A stretch of 64,000 nt of DNA from Lichenibacterium ramalinae (GTDB lineage: Bacteria > Pseudomonadota > Alphaproteobacteria > Rhizobiales > Beijerinckiaceae): positions 1 through 64,000 of the forward strand of contig NZ_QYBC01000016.1 in the NCBI RefSeq assembly GCF_004137085.1, read 5' to 3'. Positions 52,970 to 61,648 of the stretch are shown here, one piece after another (the stretch's first letter is position 1; each line of letters opens with the position of its first letter). The position numbers and the translations under genes were made by a program. A model generated the notes under the pieces. That model saw only the letters and a program-made list of their open reading frames with translations, was not told the origin of the DNA and ran no database searches.

Positions 52970-54070
52970 ATGAGCGACACGGACGACGACGATTCGAAAC
53001 AGTTCGAGCCGACGGAGAAGAAGCTCAACGAGGCGGCCGAACGGGGCGACGTGCCCGTCTCGCGCGAGGCGGCGCTGCTCGGCGCCCTGGGCGCCATGCT
53101 GGCGGTGTGTTCCCTCACGCTGCGGGACGGCGCCGCCCGCCTCGCCGACACGCTGGCCCATCTGTTCGAGGATCCGGCCCGCTGGCGGCTCCGCAACGGC
53201 GCGGATGCGGCGGAGCTCATCGGCCTGCTGCTCGGCGCGTCCGCCCAGTTCGTGGTGCCGATCTTCGTCATCTTCCTCGTGGCGGGGCTCGCCGTCTCCT
53301 TCGCCCAGAACGCCCCCTCGGTGGCGCTCGACCGGATCGCCCCCAAGCTCAGCAAGATCTCGCCGGCCGCGGGGCTGTCGCGGCTGATCGGCAAGAAGGG
53401 CGCCGTCGAGTTCCTGAAGAGCGTGTTCAAGCTCCTCGCCATGGGCCTCGTCGCCGCGCTGGTGCTCAACGCCGAGCGCGGCACCGTGGCCGACACGCTG
53501 TTCGTGTCGCCCGCCGTCATCCCGGACCGCATCCTGTCGCTGCTGGTCAAGCTGCTGTCGGGGGTGACGGCCGCCTTCCTGATCGTCGCCGTCGCCGATT
53601 ACGCCTGGACGAAGATCAGCTGGCGCAAGCGCATGATGATGACGCGCCAGGAGGTCAAGGACGAGCACAAGCAGAACGAGGGCGACCCCCACATGAAGGC
53701 CAAGCGCCGCTCCCTGGCGCTGGACCGCCGCCGCCGGCGCATGATGGCCGACGTCCCCCGCGCCACGCTGGTCATCGCCAACCCGACGCATTTCTCCATC
53801 GCGCTGCGCTACAAGCGCGAAGAGGGCGGCGCCCCCGTGGTCATCGCCAAAGGCCAGGACCTCCTGGCCCTGCGGATCCGGGAGATCGCCGCGGAAAACG
53901 GCATCGCCGTGGTCGAAAACAAGCCCCTCGCAAGGTCCATGTACGACCTTGTCGAGGTCGGCGAACTGATCCCGCCCGAGTTCTACAAGGCTGTCGCCGA
54001 AGTGATCCACTACATCCAGACGCGCGACAAGAGCCGCCCGACATCCCCTGCCTCGACGGTGCTGCATTGA
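52970..54070 (+). CDS. flhB: Flagellar export protein FlhB
   Basis: A 366-residue export-gate protein. Four membrane helices (about residues 40-210) precede a cytoplasmic domain with the self-cleaving NPTH motif (ANPTHFSIALRYKR). PTEKKLNEAAERGDVPVSREA opens the protein. It controls the substrate switch. Its stop overlaps the next start (TTGA). Confidence 0.92.
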   Translation: MSDTDDDDSKQFEPTEKKLNEAAERGDVPVSREAALLGALGAMLAVCSLTLRDGAARLADTLAHLFEDPARWRLRNGADAAELIGLLLGASAQFVVPIFVIFLVAGLAVSFAQNAPSVALDRIAPKLSKISPAAGLSRLIGKKGAVEFLKSVFKLLAMGLVAALVLNAERGTVADTLFVSPAVIPDRILSLLVKLLSGVTAAFLIVAVADYAWTKISWRKRMMMTRQEVKDEHKQNEGDPHMKAKRRSLALDRRRRRMMADVPRATLVIANPTHFSIALRYKREEGGAPVVIAKGQDLLALRIREIAAENGIAVVENKPLARSMYDLVEVGELIPPEFYKAVAEVIHYIQTRDKSRPTSPASTVLH

Positions 54071-54546
54071 CCTATGTTGCCGAATCCGACGACAGCGCCT
54101 ACGCGGCTGTTCTGGCCGACAACCTCCGCGAGGTCGCGGCGGACCTGCGCACGATCGACACCGTCGATCTCGTCAGTTTCATCCGCTTCGGCTCCTTCGG
54201 CGCCATCGAGGATCTCGTCCAGTCGTCGGCCGAGCTGTTCTTCAAGCACGGCACGCTCGTCTCGGCCTGGACGGCCGGCGTCGACCTCGCCTGGGACAGC
54301 CTGCCGCTGGTGACGCTGGGCCTGGAGTTCCGCCACCCCGTGGTGTCGGTCTTCTTCGACCTGCTGCTCGGGGCCCGGGGCGGCGACGTCGCCGTGAAGG
54401 CGGTGATCTTCGAGGAGCCCGTGTCCGACAGGGCCACGGCGCTCGGCCTTCTCGCCCGGGCCATCGGGGAAGCCCGCCTGCCGCGCCGCGCCACCGGCCG
54501 CGGGGCGCGGGTGCCGGCCCCGCAATCCAGGCTGCTGCCGCGATGA
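54067..54546 (+). CDS. Hypothetical protein coupled to flhB
   Basis: A 159-residue soluble protein, largely helical, with TIDTVDLVSFIRFGSFGAIE near residue 30 and a basic C-terminus. No family is recognised. A TTG start overlaps the flhB stop, and its stop overlaps the PilZ start, so it is translated with the export operon. A role in motor or export control is inferred from position only. Confidence 0.6.
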   Translation: MTYVAESDDSAYAAVLADNLREVAADLRTIDTVDLVSFIRFGSFGAIEDLVQSSAELFFKHGTLVSAWTAGVDLAWDSLPLVTLGLEFRHPVVSVFFDLLLGARGGDVAVKAVIFEEPVSDRATALGLLARAIGEARLPRRATGRGARVPAPQSRLLPR

Positions 54547-54959
54547 CGCGGCCCCCGGTCGTCGCCGCCCACAAGATCGGAACGGCCGGCGCGTCCCATG
54601 ACGGTTTCACCTATGCGGTGATCGCCGAGCCCGCCGGGACCGGCGACCGCCGCGCCGCCGTCCGCCGGCGCACGCGCCTGCGCTCCGGCAAGGTGATGGG
54701 GGCCGACGGGCAGTTCGTCGTGGAATGCCTCCTCGCCAACCGGTCGAGCCAGGGCGGCCTGCTGCGCCTGTCGACGGCGCTGGCGCTGCCCGACGACATC
54801 CTGGTCTACGACGACCAGAGCGGCGACCTCCTCGCCGCCACGATCATCTGGCGGCGGGACCGCGACTTCGGCTTCCGCTTCGCCACGACCGAGCGCACGC
54901 CGCGGTTCCAGGCGATCGCCGACAACATGCGGCGCAAGTACTACGCGGTGCGGGGCTGA
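54543..54959 (+). CDS. PilZ-domain protein
   Basis: A 138-residue protein with a single PilZ-like domain: the RRRTRLR segment near residue 42 and NRSSQGG near 67 resemble the RxxxR and [DN]xSxxG c-di-GMP-binding motifs. A beta-rich core follows (TIIWRRDRDFGFRF). It may brake or tune the motor in response to c-di-GMP. It is the last gene of the rightward export unit. Confidence 0.65.
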   Translation: MTRPPVVAAHKIGTAGASHDGFTYAVIAEPAGTGDRRAAVRRRTRLRSGKVMGADGQFVVECLLANRSSQGGLLRLSTALALPDDILVYDDQSGDLLAATIIWRRDRDFGFRFATTERTPRFQAIADNMRRKYYAVRG

Positions 54960-55283
54960 CGGGCAGCACCGGTTCGGCACCCCGCCGCCATCCCCGGTCG
55001 CGGCGGCGGCGCGGCTCCTCGGCCGGCCCTGTCGAGCCCCGATGACGGGCGGCGCGGGGCGAGGCCCAGGCGGGGGCCCCATCGGCCGGGACGGCCGCGG
55101 CTCTCAACGTCCGCCATACGCCGCGATGCGCCCCGACCAGGGTGGGCCGCCCCCTGTCGGACATATCGCCTCGCGCCCCCGTCCATGGCGGGACGCGGCA
55201 CCGTGCGGCGGGTCCGGCATCCCGGTCTGAAAGGCCCGGGCGGCCCGGTAGCGCGCCGCTGTGGGTCCGGAGGGGCGCCGGCA
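54960..55283. other. Gap between convergent genes, nothing identified
   Basis: This 324-bp stretch separates the stops of the PilZ gene (+) and the 185-residue gene (-). It is GC-rich, with overlapping frames on both strands that have no ribosome sites or family similarity. I see no clear hairpin terminator or promoter. Confidence 0.5.
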
Positions 55284-55841
55284 TCACCGGATGAAGTCGC
55301 GGGCCTCGTCCATGCTGGCGAAGATGCGCGTGCCGAGCAGCGTGTCGACCTCCACCGACCCGTCGGGCAGGATCGTGTAGTTGCGTCCCGCCGCGGCGGG
55401 ACGCTCCGGCGCCGGGGCGCGGTCGTGGCCACCGTGGCCGCCGTGGGCGCCGTGGGCGGCATAGGCGGCGTGGACGCGCTCGGATGCATGCGGCACCGCC
55501 ACGACGGGGTCGTCCGCATCGTCGGGCTCCGGCATGGGCACGGGGCGGGCGCCGAGGGAGCGCTGCAGCACGGCGTCGAAGAACCGGTTCAGCGCCCCGA
55601 AGCCCTCCTTCAGCCCGCCGAGCAGAGCGAGGCCGAGGCCGGTCAGCACCAGCAGTTGCGCCAAGGTGGCGATGTCGGACTTCAGCGCCAGCACCGCCAC
55701 GAGGCTGCCGGGCTGCAGCTGGGCGTTGCTGAGCAGGAGGTCGGCGACCAGCACCAGCCAGCCGACCACGACCATGACGAGGCCGAAGGTGACGAAGCGA
55801 TGGCGCGGCTGCGCTCGGCCCGGCGTTGGGAAATCCGACAT
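55284..55841 (-). CDS. Membrane protein with His/Gly-rich segment
   Basis: A 185-residue protein. Two membrane helices (about residues 16-38 and 58-78) precede a cytoplasmic or periplasmic tail with HGAHGGHGGHDRA near residue 130 and an acidic C-terminus ending EARDFIR. No family is recognised. The His-rich part could bind metal. It is the last gene of the leftward flagellar block, separated from the fliL-like gene by 91 bases. Confidence 0.6.
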   Translation of the reverse strand: MSDFPTPGRAQPRHRFVTFGLVMVVVGWLVLVADLLLSNAQLQPGSLVAVLALKSDIATLAQLLVLTGLGLALLGGLKEGFGALNRFFDAVLQRSLGARPVPMPEPDDADDPVVAVPHASERVHAAYAAHGAHGGHGGHDRAPAPERPAAAGRNYTILPDGSVEVDTLLGTRIFASMDEARDFIR

Positions 55842-55932
55842 CGATCGTTCAGCTCCGCCCCGTCCTCCGCCGGACGCTTCCCGCCTTTTGCGGCCGGTGG
55901 GGCGCCGTTGTAAAGCCGGCGATGGGCGCGCC

Positions 55933-56385
55933 TCAGCCGCCCTTGTTCGCGTCCTTGTCGATGTAGGAGAAGTTCTCGATCAGGACATCCTTGATGAGCG
56001 GCACGCCCAGGCGGTCGTTGGTGGACTTCACCAATGCGGCCGTCAGCTTCTTCAGGTCGTAGCGCTCGACGTGGTCGGGATCGAAGGACGTGTCCGAGTA
56101 GAGGGCGCGGAAGGCCTCGTCGAGCAGGAAGACGTCGGGCTGCACCTGCAAGGTCTTGGCCAGGTTGCCGTCCTGGGTATAGACGAACTGGGCCGCCACG
56201 TAGCCGCGCAGCGCGCCGCCCGTGACCAGCGGCACGTTGATGACGCGGGTCTTCTGGGTCTGCAGCACCACCGGGACGGTGGCGGCCTTGGCGGGATCCG
56301 TCGCACCCGGCAGGTAGAGCGCCACCCCGTAGGCGGCGCCGAGCGCCACCACCACGACCCAGAGCCCGGCGAGCAGCAGCTTCAC
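55933..56385 (-). CDS. FliL-like flagellar membrane protein
   Basis: A 150-residue protein: one N-terminal helix (about residues 3-28) and a periplasmic domain with RVINVPLVTGGALRGYVAAQ and PLIKDVLIENFSYIDKD at the end. This topology and ending resemble FliL, which supports the stator. Similarity is limited, so a generic flagellar-associated protein is possible. It overlaps the FlgN-like stop (ATGA). Confidence 0.5.
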   Translation of the reverse strand: MKLLLAGLWVVVVALGAAYGVALYLPGATDPAKAATVPVVLQTQKTRVINVPLVTGGALRGYVAAQFVYTQDGNLAKTLQVQPDVFLLDEAFRALYSDTSFDPDHVERYDLKKLTAALVKSTNDRLGVPLIKDVLIENFSYIDKDANKGG

Positions 56386-56825
56386 GACCGGCCCGCCGTC
56401 GCCGAATAGGTGCCGTCGGAGTCGGCGTCCTGCAGGGTCTGGGCGATGATCTCGGCTATCTCGCGGACGGCGAAGAGCTGGGTCCCGAGCACGGCCCGGT
56501 TGCGCTCGAGCCGCCCGGCGAAGCGCGCCAGCCTGTCGCGGATCTCCGCCCGCGGGCCGGCCGCGGCCGCGGCCTTGAGGGCCCGGCTCATCTCCAGCAG
56601 GCCCTGGCGCTTGCGGTTGCCGAGTTCCGTCATGTCGGCGGGCAGGTTGCGGGTGAGCGCCTCGGTCTCGGCCTCGACCACGCCTTCGACGCGGTCCACC
56701 ACGGCGATGAAGGCCATGACGACGGCCGGCGTCGCGGCTTCGGGCGCCGGCGCGGCGGGGGAGGCGGCGCGGCGCCGCGTGGTGCCGAAGATGCTGCCCA
56801 GCGCCTGCCCCTGTCCCTTGGTCAT
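56382..56825 (-). CDS. FlgN-like export chaperone
   Basis: A 147-residue helical protein. The middle and C-terminal helices (VVMAFIAVVDRVEGVVEAET, LGNRKRQGLLEMSRALKAAA, AVREIAEIIAQTLQDADSDG) follow the FlgN pattern of a long coiled coil, and the DGTYS ending is common in alphaproteobacterial homologues as I recall. It would hold hook-associated proteins before export. The assignment rests on length, helices and neighbours. Confidence 0.5.
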   Translation of the reverse strand: MTKGQGQALGSIFGTTRRRAASPAAPAPEAATPAVVMAFIAVVDRVEGVVEAETEALTRNLPADMTELGNRKRQGLLEMSRALKAAAAAGPRAEIRDRLARFAGRLERNRAVLGTQLFAVREIAEIIAQTLQDADSDGTYSATAGRS

Positions 56826-56962
56826 CGATCGGTCCTTCAAAGGGTGTGGTGGCGGGCGTCCCCGGCGGGAACGGCGCGGCACGTCGCTCAGGCGAGGCCG
56901 CGCGCCCGAGCTTGGCGGCCCTGGCTGGCTCGGGGCTGACGCGGGTCCGGGGCCGAGGCGGG

Positions 56963-57544
56963 TCAGCCGTCGGCGCGGCGCGGCGACGGCGCGGCGACGG
57001 CCGCCGAAGCGGCGAGGTCCGGCGCGCGAGCGGCCGGAGCGTCGTGGCCCGTCGGGCTTCCGGGGATCGTCGGGCTGCCGGGCACCGCCGGTGCGGCGGC
57101 CCCGGCGGTGCCCGGCCCGTGCGCCTTCTCGATCATCCTGGCGATGCCGATGCGGCCGGATTTCGCCAGCTGGTCGGCGAGCTGCTCGGCCATCATGGAG
57201 CGGTAGGCGTCGCCCGAGGCGGCACCGCCGTAGAGGGCGTCGTCCTTCGGCAGCATCTCCTGCACGAAGGTCTGCAGCAGGACGGCCTCGAACTTCCTGT
57301 AGGGCGACATGGCCTGGACCGAGCCGCCCGCATGGGGCGTGTAGGTGGTGGGCGGCGCCGCGCCCACGCCGCCCGGCGACCAGGACTTGTGGCCGGCACC
57401 GGCCAGCAGCGTCGCGAAGTCCACGCTCTCGCCGCCCGACGACGTCGCCATCGTGTTGAGCTTGCTGGTGGCGGCCTGCAGCCGCTGCGGATCGGCCGCC
57501 TGGGCGACGTCGAGGATGATGTCGGAGGGAGGGGCGATGGACAC
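56963..57544 (-). CDS. FlgJ-like rod-binding protein
   Basis: A 193-residue protein with a rod-binding (FlgJ N-terminal type) domain around residues 75-140: PYRKFEAVLLQTFVQEMLPK and SMMAEQLADQLAKSGRIGIA. It lacks the muramidase half of enterobacterial FlgJ, as is usual in rhizobia. The GTG at 57544 follows an AGGTG site. The C-terminal 50 residues are Pro/Ala-rich and unconserved. It lies between fliM and the FlgN-like gene. Confidence 0.75.
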   Translation of the reverse strand: MSIAPPSDIILDVAQAADPQRLQAATSKLNTMATSSGGESVDFATLLAGAGHKSWSPGGVGAAPPTTYTPHAGGSVQAMSPYRKFEAVLLQTFVQEMLPKDDALYGGAASGDAYRSMMAEQLADQLAKSGRIGIARMIEKAHGPGTAGAAAPAVPGSPTIPGSPTGHDAPAARAPDLAASAAVAAPSPRRADG

Positions 57545-57643
57545 GTGACGACACCTCGAACGGCGGACGCGGCGCCGCGGGGACGAGACTGCGCCGGGCG
57601 TCTTGCCGGAGGCTTGCCGTCCGGCGGGGCCCTGCCGGGAGAC

Positions 57644-57794
57644 CACGCCGCCGGCGTGACGGGGCCGACGATGTCACGCCGCCGGCGTGACGGGGCCGAC
57701 GATGTCACGCCGCCGGCGTGAGGGGAACGACGATGTCACGCCGCCGGCGTGAGGGGAACGACGATGTCACGCCGCCGGCGTGACGGGGCCGACG
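57644..57794. repeat. Five tandem 31-bp palindromic repeats
   Basis: Units begin at 57644, 57675, 57706, 57737 and 57768. Each holds CACGCCGCCGGCGTG (7-bp arms around one base; all but the first extend to 8-bp arms) plus a spacer ending GACGATGT. Spacer variants CGGGGCC and GGGGAAC alternate. The last unit is the coding 3' end of fliM including its stop codon. Confidence 0.9.
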
Positions 57795-58690
57795 GGTTCG
57801 TCGACCCGCACCGTGTAGTGGCCGGCCGATTGGCCGAGGTCGCAGCGGAACAGGGTGCGTCCCTCGCAGACCAGGCGCACGTCCGTCGCGGCGTCGCGCG
57901 GCAGTGTCAGGAGCTGTCCCACCTGCAGGGCGGCGAGGGCGCCGAGCGTCATGCGATCGAGCTCCACCATGGCCGACAGGCTCATGGGGGCGCGGGACAG
58001 CTGGCTTTCGAGCCGCTCGGACCAGCGGGGGTCGGTGTTGGCGGGCTCGTCGGCGGGCAGCACGGCCAACTGGTCGACGAAGCCGTCCAGCGCCGCGCGG
58101 GCGACCAGCAGGTCGATCTCCGCCACCTGTCCGAGCGTCTTCAGCCGCAGCGTCGCCACCACCACGGCGGCGTTGGGCCGGCCCAGGAAGGCGAGGTCCG
58201 GCTTGGCCTGCACGCGGTCGAAGGGGAAGGCCGAGGGCAGCACCTCGGCGAAGCCAACCTTCAGGGCCTCGGAGGCCTGCATGGCCACGACTTCGGCGAT
58301 GCGCCGCTCGACCGCGGTGAGCGGCCCCTCCGACGCGGCGTCGAGTTCGTCGCCGCCGCCGAACAGCGCCTCCACCACCGTGGACACGAAGGTCCGGTCG
58401 AAGAGCAGGCCCACCGTGGTGCCCCACCCCGGCGCGTCGAGCACGGCGAAGACGGCGTCGCGGCCTCGGCGATGCGGCAGGCTCGCCACGCGGGTCTCGG
58501 CGAGGCCGCCGACCAGGAAGGCGGCCGGCGTCGCCGTCAGGGCGGCGAAGCCTTCGGTCCAGGCCGAGGCGGCGAGCGTCATGGCCTCGCCGAAGAGCGG
58601 GATGCGCTCGCCCAGGCCCGGGGTGCCGCGGTCGAACCACCGGCGCGGGGGCGCGGCGGGCGAGGCCAGCGGGGTCGACAGGGCGGTCAC
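57767..58690 (-). CDS. fliM: Flagellar motor switch protein FliM
   Basis: A 307-residue C-ring protein. The middle CheC-like domain (about residues 40-215, with DLLVARAALDGFVDQL) and C-terminal SpoA domain (ALAALQVGQLLTLPRDAATD, VRLVCEGRTLFRCDLGQ) match FliM. The N-terminal CheY-binding peptide is not obvious. The GTG at 58690 is one base after the motA stop. The end is repeated as 31-bp units downstream. Confidence 0.82.
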   Translation of the reverse strand: MTALSTPLASPAAPPRRWFDRGTPGLGERIPLFGEAMTLAASAWTEGFAALTATPAAFLVGGLAETRVASLPHRRGRDAVFAVLDAPGWGTTVGLLFDRTFVSTVVEALFGGGDELDAASEGPLTAVERRIAEVVAMQASEALKVGFAEVLPSAFPFDRVQAKPDLAFLGRPNAAVVVATLRLKTLGQVAEIDLLVARAALDGFVDQLAVLPADEPANTDPRWSERLESQLSRAPMSLSAMVELDRMTLGALAALQVGQLLTLPRDAATDVRLVCEGRTLFRCDLGQSAGHYTVRVDEPVGPVTPAA

Positions 58691-58691
58691 G

Positions 58692-59573
58692 TCAGGCCGC
58701 CTTCTTGGCGGGCGCGTCGGCACCGCCGCCCATGGTCTCGTTCTCGACCTCGTCGATCGACGGCCGGTCGTAGGCCGAGATGGTCTTGCGCCCGTGTTCC
58801 AGCGCGATGAGCGGCACGGCGCCGTTCATGAAGGCGAGCAGCGACTGCTTGATGATGACGTAGAGCCGGGCGCGCTTGTCGCGCGTCACCTTCACCTTGG
58901 TGGCCAGCGGCCCCACGAGGCCGTAGCTGAGGAAGATGCCGGCGAAGGTGCCGACCAGAGCGGCGCCGATGAGCTCGCCCAGCACTTCCGGCGGCTGGTC
59001 GAGCGAGCCCATGGCATGCACGATGCCGAGCACCGCCGCCACGATGCCGAGGGCCGGCAGGCCGTCGGCCGTGTTCTGCAGCGCCTGGTAGGGCTTCAGC
59101 TTGTCCCGCATGATCGTGTTGATCTCCTCGTCCATGAGGGACTCGATCTCGTGCGAGCGGGCGTTGCCGATCATGATGAGGCGGCAATAGTCGCAGATGA
59201 AGGCCGTCATGTCCTTGTCGGCCAGCACCTTCGGATATTTGAGGAAGAAGGCGGATTCGGCGGGGTTGTCGATGTGGCCCTCGACCTCGTTGCGGGCGTT
59301 GCCGCGCAGTTCCTTCATCAGCGTGTACATGATGCCGAGCAGGTCGAGGTAGTCGCGGCCCTTCGGGGTCTTGCCCATGATGGCCTGGCCGATGGCCTTG
59401 CCGGTGTCCTTGATGGTGGAAAGCGGGTTGGCCACGATGAAGGTGCCGAGCGCCATGCCGCAGATGATGATGAGCTCGTAGGGCTGCCAGATCACCGCGA
59501 GATGGCCGCCGGCCGCCACGTAGCCGCCGATCATGCAGCCCAGCGCCACGGTGATGCCGATGAAGAAGCTCAA
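58692..59573 (-). CDS. motA: Flagellar motor protein MotA
   Basis: A 293-residue stator subunit with four membrane helices (about residues 3-20, 33-50, 170-190 and 202-222). The proline-bearing loop has [17 protein letters not shown] and the cytoplasmic loop conserved charges. It should form the proton channel with MotB, which is not in the window. A TTG at 59573 with GGAGG seven bases upstream is the start; it gives [19 protein letters not shown] as the first helix. Confidence 0.9.
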   Translation of the reverse strand: MSFFIGITVALGCMIGGYVAAGGHLAVIWQPYELIIICGMALGTFIVANPLSTIKDTGKAIGQAIMGKTPKGRDYLDLLGIMYTLMKELRGNARNEVEGHIDNPAESAFFLKYPKVLADKDMTAFICDYCRLIMIGNARSHEIESLMDEEINTIMRDKLKPYQALQNTADGLPALGIVAAVLGIVHAMGSLDQPPEVLGELIGAALVGTFAGIFLSYGLVGPLATKVKVTRDKRARLYVIIKQSLLAFMNGAVPLIALEHGRKTISAYDRPSIDEVENETMGGGADAPAKKAA

Positions 59574-60051
59574 GGGGTTGCCTCCGGTGGGCAGCGTGCC
59601 CGGGCGCGGCGCGCCGGGCCTGGACCGGAAGGGTCCCGGCTGTCCGCCATCAATCCACCAGGGGCGCCTTGCGCGGGGCTGGCCCGGGACGCCCGCCACC
59701 GGCGCGCCGGCCGCGCGCCGTCGGTGACGGCCTGCGGACTGCTGGAACGCGCCTCCGAAGCGCCCGCCATGCTGATGGAGCGCTGCCGCCGGCCGAGCGG
59801 GACCTCGCCGACGCGGCGGTCCAGGGCCGGGTCGCCCTCGCCGGGCAGCCGGCGACGGAACCGCACGACGAGGTCGTGACCTCCTTCGGCACCGGCTCGG
59901 GGGCGCATCCGGCGCTCGAACCGCCGGCACTGAGCGACACCGGCGCGGGGCGGCGCCCGCCACCAGCCTCGGGCAAGTCCACGCCGCGAGGGTGAAACGG
60001 AAGGCTGGCTCTCTCCCGACCGGCCGCTCCCATCCGCCGAGGGCCGGGACC
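59574..60051. other. Divergent spacer, nothing identified
   Basis: This 478-bp gap separates motA (-) and the DUF1217 gene (+). Frames of about 110 residues run on both strands but have no ribosome site, hydrophobic segment or family resemblance. I find no consensus promoter of the sigma-54 or sigma-70 type. Flagellar promoters for both directions should lie here. Confidence 0.5.
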
Positions 60052-60915
60052 GTGATCTCCACCACTGCCGCTTATCTCGCGGTCGCCAACAACCTGTCCC
60101 GCCAGCAGGCCGCGACCGCCTCGCAAGGCGACGTGAAGAACGCGACGGACTACTACCTGGCCAACATCGGCAAGGTGCAGACGGTCGGCCAGTTCGTCAA
60201 CAACTATCAGTTGTTCTCCTATGCCATGAAGGCCTTCGGGCTCAGCGACATGACCTATGCCAAGGGCCTCATGACGAAGGTCCTCAACGGCGGCGTCACG
60301 AGCAGTTCGGCCCTGGCCAACACGCTGAGCGACCCGCGCTACAAGGCCTTCGCGACCGCGTTCAACTTCGCCGCCAACGGCACGTCGACCACCACGAGCA
60401 CGGCCGCCACCACGGGGACGACGGCGAAATACGTCGAGCAGACGCTGGAGGACAACCAGGGCAAGACCAACCAGGGCGTGTCGAACGCGCTCTACTTCAG
60501 CCGCCACGCCTCGTCCATCACCTCGGTCTACGGGCTGCTGGCCGATTCCACGATGCTGAGCGTGGTCGAGACCGCCTACGGCATCTCGTCGACCCTCGGC
60601 CAGAGCGACATCGACACCCAGGCGGCGGTGCTGACCAGGGTCGTGCCCATCGCCGACCTGCAGGACGAGAGCAAGGTCGCCAAGATCATCTCGCGCTACA
60701 CGGCGCAGTACGACGTCTCGACATCGGCGAGCGCCACCAACGTGCTGCTGGCCGACACGTCGGACGCCACGACCTCCATCCTCGACGCCGCCAACGGCAT
60801 CGGCAGCACGGTGGCGGCCGATTCCGTGCTGAACCTCTTCGATACGACCGCGGCCCAGTCCGGCGTCAGCTCCAATCTGCTGCTGAGCCTCGCCAAGCTG
60901 CACAAGGGGGGCTGA
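60052..60915 (+). CDS. DUF1217 flagellar protein
   Basis: A 287-residue protein starting [20 protein letters not shown]. The rest is Ala/Ser/Thr-rich helices with [20 protein letters not shown] and regular SSSA/NTL patterns. DUF1217 proteins occur next to flgF in rhizobia, as here. The function is unknown, and hook or rod structure is suspected. I chose the GTG at 60052 as the start. It precedes flgF by seven bases. Confidence 0.72.
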   Translation: MISTTAAYLAVANNLSRQQAATASQGDVKNATDYYLANIGKVQTVGQFVNNYQLFSYAMKAFGLSDMTYAKGLMTKVLNGGVTSSSALANTLSDPRYKAFATAFNFAANGTSTTTSTAATTGTTAKYVEQTLEDNQGKTNQGVSNALYFSRHASSITSVYGLLADSTMLSVVETAYGISSTLGQSDIDTQAAVLTRVVPIADLQDESKVAKIISRYTAQYDVSTSASATNVLLADTSDATTSILDAANGIGSTVAADSVLNLFDTTAAQSGVSSNLLLSLAKLHKGG

Positions 60916-60922
60916 GCGGGCC

Positions 60923-61648
60923 ATGCAGTCGAACTTCTACGTCGGCCTATCGGGGCAGATGACGGTCGAGCGCCGGCTCACCACCATCGCGCAGAACATC
61001 GCCAACATGAACACGGCCGGCTACAAGGCCGAGGGCGTGACCTTCGACACGCTGCTGTCGCAGACCGGCGACACGCCCGTCGCCTTCAGCGCGGAAGGAT
61101 CGAGCTTCATCGATCGCTCGGGCGGCGAGCGCACCAAGACCGACAACCCCCTCGACGTCGCCGTCCAGGGCTCCGCCTGGTTCGGCGTGAAGACGCCCCA
61201 GGGCGTCGTCTACACCCACGACGGCCGCATGAAGATGTCGCCCACCGGGCAGCTCCTCTCGGTCAACGACAACCCCATCCTCGACGCGGGCGGCACCGGC
61301 CTCATCCTCGACCCGTCCGCCGGGCCGCCCACGATCGCCGCCGACGGCATGATCACCCAGAACGGCGCCCAGGTCGGCGCCATCGGGCTCTTCGCCATCG
61401 ACCCCGCCGCCAAGCTGACGCGGGGACCCGATTCCGGCGTCATCCCGGACCGGGCCGCGACGCCGATCCTCGACTTCACCTCGGCGGGCGTCATCCAGGG
61501 CTTCGTCGAGAATTCCAACGTCAACCCGGTGCTGGAGATCACCAAGCTCATCAGCGTGCAGCACAGCCTCGACGGCGTGACGCAGGCGAACCAGACCGCC
61601 GACACGACGCTGCAGGACGCCATCAAGGCGCTGGGGAGCCCGTCGTGA
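60923..61648 (+). CDS. flgF: Flagellar basal-body rod protein FlgF
   Basis: A 241-residue proximal rod protein. The N-terminal rod motif LTTIAQNIANMNTAGYKAEG (near residue 22) and the C-terminal ENSNVNPVLEITKLISVQHS are present. DNPLDVAVQGSAWFGVKTPQ is the central family motif. Its stop overlaps the fliI GTG. Confidence 0.88.
   Translation: MQSNFYVGLSGQMTVERRLTTIAQNIANMNTAGYKAEGVTFDTLLSQTGDTPVAFSAEGSSFIDRSGGERTKTDNPLDVAVQGSAWFGVKTPQGVVYTHDGRMKMSPTGQLLSVNDNPILDAGGTGLILDPSAGPPTIAADGMITQNGAQVGAIGLFAIDPAAKLTRGPDSGVIPDRAATPILDFTSAGVIQGFVENSNVNPVLEITKLISVQHSLDGVTQANQTADTTLQDAIKALGSPS

Noticed and set aside
57644-57794. Regular short repeats that look CRISPR-like
   Set aside because: The 31-bp units are directly joined, with only small spacer variants and no unique spacers. 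No cas gene is near, and one unit is fliM coding sequence.
59574-60051. Frames of about 110 residues between motA and the DUF1217 gene
   Set aside because: Both strands are open, but neither has a ribosome site, hydrophobic segment or recognisable motif.
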